From Spiroplasma diminutum CUAS-1 (GTDB lineage: Bacteria > Bacillota_I > Bacilli_A > Mycoplasmatales > Mycoplasmataceae): a stretch of DNA of 64,000 nucleotides. A model generated the notes under the pieces. The model saw nothing but the letters and a program-made list of their open reading frames with translations. It did no database searches and was not told the origin of the DNA. The stretch lies in assembly GCF_000439455.1 (NCBI RefSeq), contig NC_021833.1, forward strand, positions 744,001-808,000, written 5' to 3'. Both the position numbers and the translations under genes were made by a program. Positions 57,284 through 64,000 of this stretch are shown here, one piece after another (positions within the stretch are counted from its first letter, which is position 1; every line of letters begins with the position of its first letter).

Positions 57284-58534
57284 TTACTCCTGTGTAATTT
57301 CTATAACAATATATTTTTTCTTACCCTTTTTGACAATTATAAAATTATCAACAGTAAACATATTTTCATCAATTAAAGTACCTTCTTTGAAATTATTAAT
57401 ATTATTAATTGTTATTGCATTATCATTTAACAATTCTCTTGCTTCTCTTTTTGAAGAAGCAATTTTACTATCAATTAAAAATTCCAATATTTCTTTATTA
57501 TTTTCTACTTTAATTTTTTGCATTGAATTTACTATTGAAAGTAACTCTTCTTTTTTCAAATCAATGATATTTCCGCTAAATAATGCTTCTGTTATTTTTT
57601 CAGCCTTTTCAAGTCCAGTTTCTCCATGAACAAACTTTGTGATTTCCTGAGCTAATCTTCTTTGCATTATTCTCTTAAATGGAGCTTTTGAGTGCTCTTC
57701 ATTAATTGATTTAATTTCTTCAACTGAAAGTGTTGTTAAAAACTTGAAAAGTTTATCACAATCTTCATCATCTTGATTAAAGAAAAATTGATAGAATTCA
57801 TATTCACTTGTTTTAGTTTTATCTAATCAAATTGCTCCTGATTCAGTTTTACCAAATTTTACACCATCTTTTTTTGTTAAAAGATTCATTGTAATACCAC
57901 AAGCTTTAGAATTTTCTCTACCTACTTTGCTTGCAATGTAATCTGTTCCACTTGTTATATTTCCCCATTGATCAGATCCACCAATTTGAACTCAACAATT
58001 TTTATCTTCATATAGTCTAAAGAAGTCATAACCTTGAAGCATAGTATATGAAAATTCAGTAATACTTAATCCCTTTTCAATTCTAGACGAAATATTTTCT
58101 TTTGCTAATAAGTATGCAAGATTAAAATCCTTACCAATATCTCTTAAAAAATCAATAAGAGACATTTTACCTAATCAATCATTATTATTTACAACACTAA
58201 TATCTGGAATTAAAAAATCTAATTGTTTTTTAATTCCCTGAATATTTTTTTCAACTTGTTCTAAAGTTAATAAATTTCTCTCTTCGCTCTTAAAACTTGG
58301 ATCACCTATCATTCCAGTTCCTCCACCAATAATTGCAATTGGAGCAAAACCAAAATCCTTAAATCTTTTTAAATTAATAATTTGAATCAAGTGACCAACA
58401 TGCAAAGAATCTGCTGTTGGGTCAAAACCACAATATATACCTGCTCCTTCATTTTGAGCATTTTTTATTTTTTCTTCATTAGTATATTGTTTTAATAAAT
58501 CTCTTTCCTTCAGTTCATCCAAAATATTATGCAT
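57284..58534 (-). CDS. tyrS: Tyrosyl-tRNA synthetase
   Basis: 416 residues. Class I synthetase: HIGH motif as HVGHL (about 45), Tyr pocket [21 protein letters not shown] and KMSKS as KFGKT. C-terminal S4-like RNA-binding domain (about 345-415). In-frame TGA Trp codons after VVNNND and elsewhere. ATG is 2 bases after the stop of the YtxH-like gene. Confidence 0.97.
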
Positions 58535-58536
58535 GA

Positions 58537-59037
58537 CTATTTCTCCTTAATATTTACTTTTGTTGTTTTTTCTGAGTCACCTTGTTCATAAACATCATCA
58601 CTCATACTAATTGATACATCTTTTACTTTTGAATATACTTCATCAGCTTTATCTATAATATCAACAGTTATCATTGCTAAATCCTTTGCAATAATTTTTA
58701 CATTATCAGATTTTGCAAGTTCTTGACCAACTTTTACTGTTGATTGACCAATTTTTTGTAAAGCTTTGAATGCTAATTCTTTTGTTTTTGCTGCATCTAA
58801 TTCATCGCTTGCTTCTCTAATATTTGATAATTTCATTTCTATATTTGCCACAATCTCATCACTTTCATTACCTTGTGATTTTTCTCAAGATTCTTCAATT
58901 GTAGCTATTAATTTTTTAATTTGAGGTCTATATTTTTTAACATAGTCAACAAAGTCTGATCTAATTTCTACTCCTCTTTTTGGAGCTAACATCATACCTA
59001 TAAAGACTCATGAGGCCAATTTTAATAATTTAAACAT
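58537..59037 (-). CDS. YtxH-like small membrane-associated protein
   Basis: 166 residues. Starts MFKLLKLASWVFIGMMLAPKRG, i.e. a hydrophobic helix followed by APKRG, the YtxH family hallmark. The remaining 140 residues are helical and charged. YtxH proteins are general-stress proteins of unknown role. RBS CAGGAGG. Reads through two TGA Trp codons near the N-terminus. Confidence 0.75.
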
Positions 59038-59052
59038 TTTAATACCTCCTGA

Positions 59053-59403
59053 TTAATCTTCTGAGTTCGCAAATTCTCTTAATTTATCAACTAATTTATA
59101 AATCACATCTTTATTTTTAGTTGCAACTTTTACTCATGATTTAACATTTCTTTTCGCAAATGCATCAAAAATATCAGCATAATTTGTTACTCTTGCAACT
59201 GTATCAACAGTAGCATTTAGCATTTCTGATTTATAAGTTAGATCTTCGAAAAAGTAATCTACTTTCTTAGCAGCTATTCCAACTTTTCTTAAAGTAATAA
59301 TTGTATATAAAGTTAGTATGATAGCAAGAGCTAATAAAATAACTATCATTACTGTTTGAGTTGTTTCAACTGCTTGTGAAGCAAAAATTAATGTTAAGTT
59401 CAT
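59053..59403 (-). CDS. Small membrane protein (DUF948-like)
   Basis: 116 residues. Membrane helix at about 15-37, then a helical charged region with LRKVGIAAKKVDYFFED and ATVDTVARVTNY, reminiscent of DUF948/YtxG proteins that pair with YtxH. Start at ATG 59401-59403 has RBS AGGAGA. Ends 15 bases before the YtxH-like gene; a YtxG-YtxH type pair is the likely reading. Confidence 0.7.
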
Positions 59404-59471
59404 ATTTAATCTCCTAATAATCATTAAAATTATACAACACTAACAAAGTTTTTGTAATATAAATTAGATAT

Positions 59472-59505
59472 AAAAAAACTTGATAACTATTCATCGTCAT
59501 CAAGT
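59472..59505 (-). terminator. Terminator formed by the end of the 59487-60179 gene
   Basis: ACTTGATGAC/GTTATCAAGT (one wobble) with 8-base loop followed by seven T on the - strand; the last Asp codons and stop are in the stem-loop. Confidence 0.8.
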
Positions 59506-60179
59506 ATTCCTAATCTTTCCATTCAATTATCACTACTTCTTTTTGGTTCTACTTTTAATTCATTTTTAATTTGATTTGATCATGAAGATTTATTTTTGTT
59601 TCTTAACTCTACAAGTTTTCTTGCTCTCTCTGTTTCTGCATTATATGCATTATTGTAAATATGTTTTCTTCTATCACCAAGTGATATTTTATTATCTCTT
59701 AAAATAATAGTGTCTATATCATCATGTATCTTGTCAAAAACTCTTAAGTATTCAGCTTGAAGTTTTACTGTTTTTTCTAATTCTTCTTCATTTTCTTGTG
59801 CAATTAAGCTGCCTATTTTTTTATTTGTTTTTGAAATTAATCTAGAAATTTTCAATTCTTCTTTAAATAATTTTTTTTCAAAAGTTCTATTTGATTTTTC
59901 AATTTGTTTATATTCTGTTTGAATATTTGTCATTGTTTCTTCAATCTCTTTTTGTTGTTCATCTGTAAAAGGAAGATTTTTCTTTTTTCTTGGTTTAATA
60001 AGAGCAACTTGATCGCTTTCTTGTCCTCTTTCTTTTCTTTTTGGAACATAAAAATTATTAGCTGCTATTTTTGAATTAATTAAAATATTACTATTTTTAA
60101 TTTCATCAAGTCTTTTTTTAGTTTGTTCTGTTTCAAAATCTTTTCCTTGAATTAAATCATTTTTATTATTTTCGTCCAT
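59487..60179 (-). CDS. Coiled-coil protein with LIKPR motif
   Basis: 230 residues, not recognised. Highly charged, helical; residues about 75-160 are predicted coiled coil. Contains VALIKPRKKK near residue 63 and AETERARKLVE near 185; both motifs recur in the gene upstream. No signal or membrane segment. The C-terminus RLGILDDDE follows two TGA Trp. RBS GGGTGATG; 12 bases separate it from the upstream gene. Confidence 0.7.
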
Positions 60180-60191
60180 TTAGACATCACC

Positions 60192-61118
60192 CTATTCCTT
60201 TTTGTCTTGAAGCCTTCTTGGTTTAATAAGTTCAGGTTTCCTATCTGGTTTTGTACTTTCCTTTAATAATTCATCAAATTCTTTTAGTTTCTCTTCAAAG
60301 AACTCTTCTTTTATTTCTTCATTTAAAAATTTTTTTGAATCAAATTCTTGAATTGTCTGTTCAATTTCTTCTTCTAAATTTCTTAATTTAATTTCTTTTA
60401 ACTTAAATAATTTGTCTTTAACTTTTTCTTCAATTGAGTTTTGTCTAATTTGACTCTTACCCACAGCCATAAATATGCTTAGATCTTGTTGAGTTTCATC
60501 AATCAAAGATTTATTCTCTAAGTGTGATTTAGATTCTTTTTTTCTTTCATCTCTTTGATTTTGAATTTCTTGAGATAACCTTCTAGCTCTTTCTAATTTT
60601 GATTCTAGAGGTTTAGAAGAGTTTTTTTCGTGAAATTCTCTTGCTCTTTCATAATAACTTATTGAATTACTTTTTATTTTCTCTACATCTGTATAAACAT
60701 CATCATGTACTCCACCATTTTTTCTTAATTCTTCAATTTTTTGAAGTTTCGCAATTACAGGGTCATTTTCAATTATTTCATTTTGAATGCTTTGTGATTT
60801 CATTCTTGCTCCATTAATTATAGAACCAAGAACGCCTCCTGTATTATTTGATGATTCAGTTTTTCCTAAATTTCTTCTAATTTCAGCTATTCTATCTGTA
60901 ACTGAAGTATTTTCTTCATTTAAAGGTCCAGTTGCATATTGCTTTGATATATCTTCAATAGATATTTTATTTGCATCAGGATGATCTGTGAAAACAGGTT
61001 CCATATTTAATAGAGGATCATCATTATAAGTTCAATGATTTGGTGCTCTATCTTCATGTTTTTCTTGGGATTCTTGTATTTTTTTATTTCTACTTTTTTT
61101 TCTATTTATTAAGTTCAT
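60192..61118 (-). CDS. Coiled-coil protein with LIKPR motif at C-terminus
   Basis: 308 residues, not recognised. Starts MNLINRKKSRNKK, a Lys/Arg-rich N-terminus, and is charged and helical throughout, with LERARRLSQEIQ and YYERAREFHEKN. Ends PELIKPRRLQDKKE. It shares the LIKPR and E-R-A-R motifs with the next gene, suggesting that the two act together or are distant paralogues. RBS AAAGGGGGA. Confidence 0.7.
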
Positions 61119-61149
61119 ATCAAATCCCCCTTTATCTATCTTTATGGTA

Positions 61150-62193
61150 CTAATTATATTTTATACTTTTTATCTTATTTGAAAGAACATTTTCTCTTCC
61201 AAATTTCGATTGTTTTTTTCCATCAATTAGAACTATATCTCCAGTGAAAGCAATTTTATTTTTTGTTATTGCTTCTCCTACGCCATAAATATCTACAGGT
61301 GTATTTAAATCTTCAAAATATTTAATTTTATTTTCATCAAATCCTGAAGATACTATTATTTTTACATTTTTATGTCCATTTTCATCCAATTTTTCTCTTA
61401 AAAGTTTTACCAATGTTGGATTTACTCCATGAAGTTCATTGTCTTTTTCATTTAGATTTTGCAATGATTTATCAACTAAACTTGGTGAAGTATCTAATCT
61501 AACAGCATATACTTCATTTCTAAAATTATTACATACTCTTAAAGAGTCATTAATACAATCATTATTGTAATCAACTAAAACAACAAGATTATTATTTGGA
61601 AATACTTCCTTATAAGCTTCTGTTGCTTTTAATAGGTCTCCATCAAATGAAGCAATTAAAGCATGAGGCATTGTACCATTTAAATTTGGTTGAGATTCAA
61701 GAAATTCAAATGAAGCCTCAGTAACTAAATTTGTAATACCACCAATTGAAGATGCATATCCATCAATTTGTTGATTTGTATAATAGTCCATTCTATCGTT
61801 CATGTTTAAAACCATTTTACCATTTGCAACATTTATAATTTTTTTTGCATTAGTTGCAATAGTTGATGCTCTTGAAAGTATTCCATCAAATAATCCCTCA
61901 AAATGGGCAAAATTATTATATTTTCCAGTTATTTTTAAAACGGGTTCTAATGAATTAACAACTTCACCTTCCTCAACTGCTTCAACATTTAAGTCTTTAA
62001 CTTCAGATAATCTTAAAATTTCTTTAATAACTTCAATTCCACAAATAACTGTATTTTCTTTTCTTTGAAATCACTGCATTGTAACTAATTGATTAGGTTT
62101 AAATTTATTTAAAATTTCTCTGGTCTTTTTGAAATAATCAGCTGAATAATAATTTTCAAATATTTTTAAATCAATGTTAAATTTATTTTTCAT
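61150..62193 (-). CDS. pncB: Nicotinate phosphoribosyltransferase
   Basis: 347 residues. Turns nicotinate plus PRPP into NaMN for NAD salvage. Type II phosphoribosyltransferase fold: QWFQRKENTVICGIEVI and EEGEVVNSLEPVLKITG near the N-terminus, HALIASFDGD, VYAVRLDTSPSLVD, KIIVSSGFDE, VDIYGVGEAI. Shorter than classical PncB and without its C-terminal domain. Start ATG 62191-62193, RBS GAGAGG, overlaps the end of the YtpR-like gene by 11 bases. Confidence 0.88.
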
Positions 62194-62767
62194 TTAAAAC
62201 CTCTCATATTGATTTTCCAATGTATGAATCATTAAGATCTCATTCCATAATCCCTTGTTTATTATAATTTTCATTTACAATTTCTAATTCTTTTGCAGAA
62301 CATAACATCCCAAATGAATCAAAACCTTTTAATTTTCCTTGACTTATTCTACTTCCATCAGGCATTCAAGAACCTACTGTTGCTAAAGTAGTATATATAT
62401 CTTTTTTAACATTACTTGCCCCACAAATTACTTGTATTTCTTCTGCTCCAGTATTCACCTTGCATTTTGATAAATGTGTATCTGGTATTTTTTCACATTC
62501 AACTACTTTTGCAATAATAAATTGGTTTTTGTATTCAAAATCTCCAAAATATTTTGAAATGTAAGGTCTTACTAACTCTTGTAATTCATTATCTTCTAAA
62601 GAAAATGATTTTTCAGATTGAAAATTAAAAATATTTAATCCTATGATTTGATCATTATTAAATAATATTTCATAGTCCTTTTCCTTTTGAGTTCTAGTAA
62701 CTTTTGATTCATTAAATGAAATAGCAATTGTCTTAAAACTTTTAATATATTTTAAAAATAATTTCAT
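62183..62767 (-). CDS. ytpR: YtpR-like tRNA-binding domain protein
   Basis: 194 residues. N-terminal half unique; the C-terminal half (about 95-185) is the EMAP/tRNA-binding OB fold seen in PheT and YtpR: IIAKVVECEKIPDTHLSKCKV, ICGASN, FGMLCSAKEL. Role unknown; binds tRNA or structured RNA. RBS GAAGG. Divergent from degV; their promoters overlap. Confidence 0.88.
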
Positions 62768-62787
62768 ATTATTAACCTTCTTTTCTA

Positions 62788-62816
62788 TTGGAATAATATC
62801 AAAACAATTATATAAT
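62788..62816 (+). promoter_or_regulatory. degV promoter
   Basis: -35 TTGGAA (62788-62793), 17-base spacer, -10 TATAAT (62811-62816). On the opposite strand an extended TGA-TATTAT for ytpR lies within the same 30 bases. Confidence 0.75.
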
Positions 62817-62846
62817 ATATTAAGTCTTTTATATAGAGGAGGATTT

Positions 62847-63698
62847 ATGAAAATTGCAATTTTAATTGACTCTTCTTGTGGAATTAAAAATACTAAGGAT
62901 TATAAAGACTTGTATTTAGTTCCATTAATGATCACCAAAGAAGATGGACAACAAATAGCTGATGATGCTAATTTAAAAGATGATGAATTTTACAAATTAA
63001 ATGATTCACAACTTTTAAAGACATCTCAATCAGTTCCAGGTGATGTTATGGGAAAATGAGATGAATTATTGAAAGAATACGATGAAGTAGTTTGTTTACT
63101 ATTATCAAAAGGTCTTTCAGGACAATATAATACATTTAGAATGTTTTCTCAAGAAGATGAATATATAAATAAAATACATGTAATTGACACTAACGGTGTA
63201 AGTATCGTTATAAAACGTCAGTTAGAATTAGTTCAAAAACTAATAAGTGAAGGTAAAACTGGAAAAGAAGTAAAAGAGATTATAGAGAAATTTTATAATC
63301 AAATAAATGGATATATAATTCCAAAATCTCTTGATCAATTGGTTCGTGGTGGAAGAATTAGTAAAGCTGCAGCTGGACTTGCAAAAATATTAAAAATAAC
63401 ACCAATATTAAAATATAATGGTGAAATTGACAAGCAAGGAAAAACAAGAACATTTAAAAAAGCTGTTGAAGAAGCTATTGAATTACTTAAGCACACCTAC
63501 CCTAATAACAAAAAAATTGATATTTCTTATTCAAGAGCAGATGATGAGACATTAGAGCTTGTTAAAAACATAATTGAAAATAGTGGTTTAGAAATCGGTT
63601 TATTTGATAACTTGGCAAATACAATTATTTGCCATACAGGTAGAGAAACATTTGCATTTATGCCATTTGAAGTATGAGGAGAAGAATTATGAAAATAG
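62847..63698 (+). CDS. DegV family fatty-acid-binding protein (FakB-like), copy 1
   Basis: 283 residues. DegV/FakB fold that binds a fatty acid and presents it to FakA. Starts MKIAILIDSSCGI, with SKGLSGQYNT, LDQLVRGGRISKA (the conserved RGGRI) and YSRADD near the end. TGA Trp occurs after MGK, and two more near the C-terminus (stop TAG 63696-63698). RBS GAGGAGG. The end overlaps the start of copy 2 by 10 bases. Confidence 0.92.
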
Positions 63699-64000
63699 CT
63701 ATAATAACTGATTCATCTTGTGGAATAAGTAATATAAGTAGTATCGATGATTTATATTTAGTTCCATTAATGATTACCAAAGAAGATGGGCAACAAGTTG
63801 CTGACGACGAATCCTTTAATTCAGATGAATTTTATAAATTAAATGATTCACAAATTTTAAAAACATCTCAATCAATTCCAGGAATTATGATGGGTAAATG
63901 AGATGAATTATTAAAAGAATATGATCAAGTAGTATGTTTATTATTATCAAAAGGTCTTTCAGGACAGTTTAGTACTTGCAAAATGCTATCGCAAGAAGAT
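63689..64000 (+). CDS. DegV family protein, copy 2 (partial, cut by window end)
   Basis: 104 residues visible. Starts MKIAIITDSSCGI with RBS GAGGAGAAG. Near-identical to copy 1 from LYLVPLMITKEDGQQ through to SKGLSGQ, with divergence in between, so this is a tandem duplication. Start at ATG 63689-63691 rather than the upstream in-frame ATG, which lies within copy 1. Confidence 0.9.

Noticed and set aside
62183-62767. Fragment of pheT
   Set aside because: Only the tRNA-binding OB fold is present, with its own start and stop; a stand-alone YtpR-like protein fits better.

Overview
The window is AT-rich Mollicutes chromosome. TGA is read as tryptophan throughout (genetic code 4): almost every long gene looks broken under the standard code, yet reads straight through TGA at conserved Trp positions, for example in gap, pgk, smc, rpsD, tyrS and def. 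Gene content and order (smc-rnc-plsX, rpmB/asp23-fakA, thiN-rpe-rsgA-kinase-phosphatase-rlmN, rsmB-gmk-rsmD/def, polA-mutM-dnaB-dnaI-gap) are those of low-GC Gram-positives. They fit the Spiroplasma/Entomoplasma branch best, helped by EzrA, ThiI, a PstC-PstA fusion, DnaE and many short hydrophobic or coiled-coil proteins without known function. The species is not identified. I see no rRNA, CRISPR array, insertion sequence or prophage.

Layout. 1-11,300: 3' part of ftsY cut by the window edge, a secreted protein on +, then on - plsX-rnc, smc, and the phosphate uptake set pstS-pstCA-pstB-phoU following smc without a visible promoter. 11,300-16,200: a 72-aa protein with 13 cysteines, a 1249-aa FtsX-type permease with no ATPase beside it, and a membrane protein. 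16,200-18,850: asp23-fakA diverging from rpmB, then tRNA-Leu(CAA). 18,870-29,200: a long - block of thiN, rpe, rsgA, Ser/Thr kinase, PP2C phosphatase, rlmN, a large surface protein, rsmB, gmk and rsmD. 29,200-35,550: + genes def, rnj, an amino-acid permease, a secreted protein and a membrane protein.

35,570-52,820 (all -): a membrane protein, an unknown protein, gap-[Panacea-domain gene]-pgk, dnaB-dnaI, polA-mutM, dnaE, then ezrA-thiI-small membrane protein-membrane-anchored J protein. 52,900-53,740: rpsD on + with a structured leader. 53,740-62,770 (mostly -): tsaC-SDR-pgsA, a solitary + DUF3800 gene, tyrS with an unknown gene, four small structural or membrane proteins, pncB and a YtpR-like protein. 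62,847-64,000 (+): two tandem degV genes, the second cut by the window end.

Connected functions: FakA (fatty-acid kinase), the DegV/FakB-type proteins and PlsX together suggest uptake and activation of exogenous fatty acids, with PgsA making phospholipid from the products. The kinase/phosphatase pair gives reversible Ser/Thr phosphorylation. DnaE, PolA, DnaB, DnaI and MutM form a replication/repair cluster around the glycolytic gap/pgk operon. The most unusual items are the Cys-rich mini-protein with its own near-consensus promoter, and a Panacea (DUF4065) gene placed inside the gap-pgk operon and visible only with TGA=Trp.
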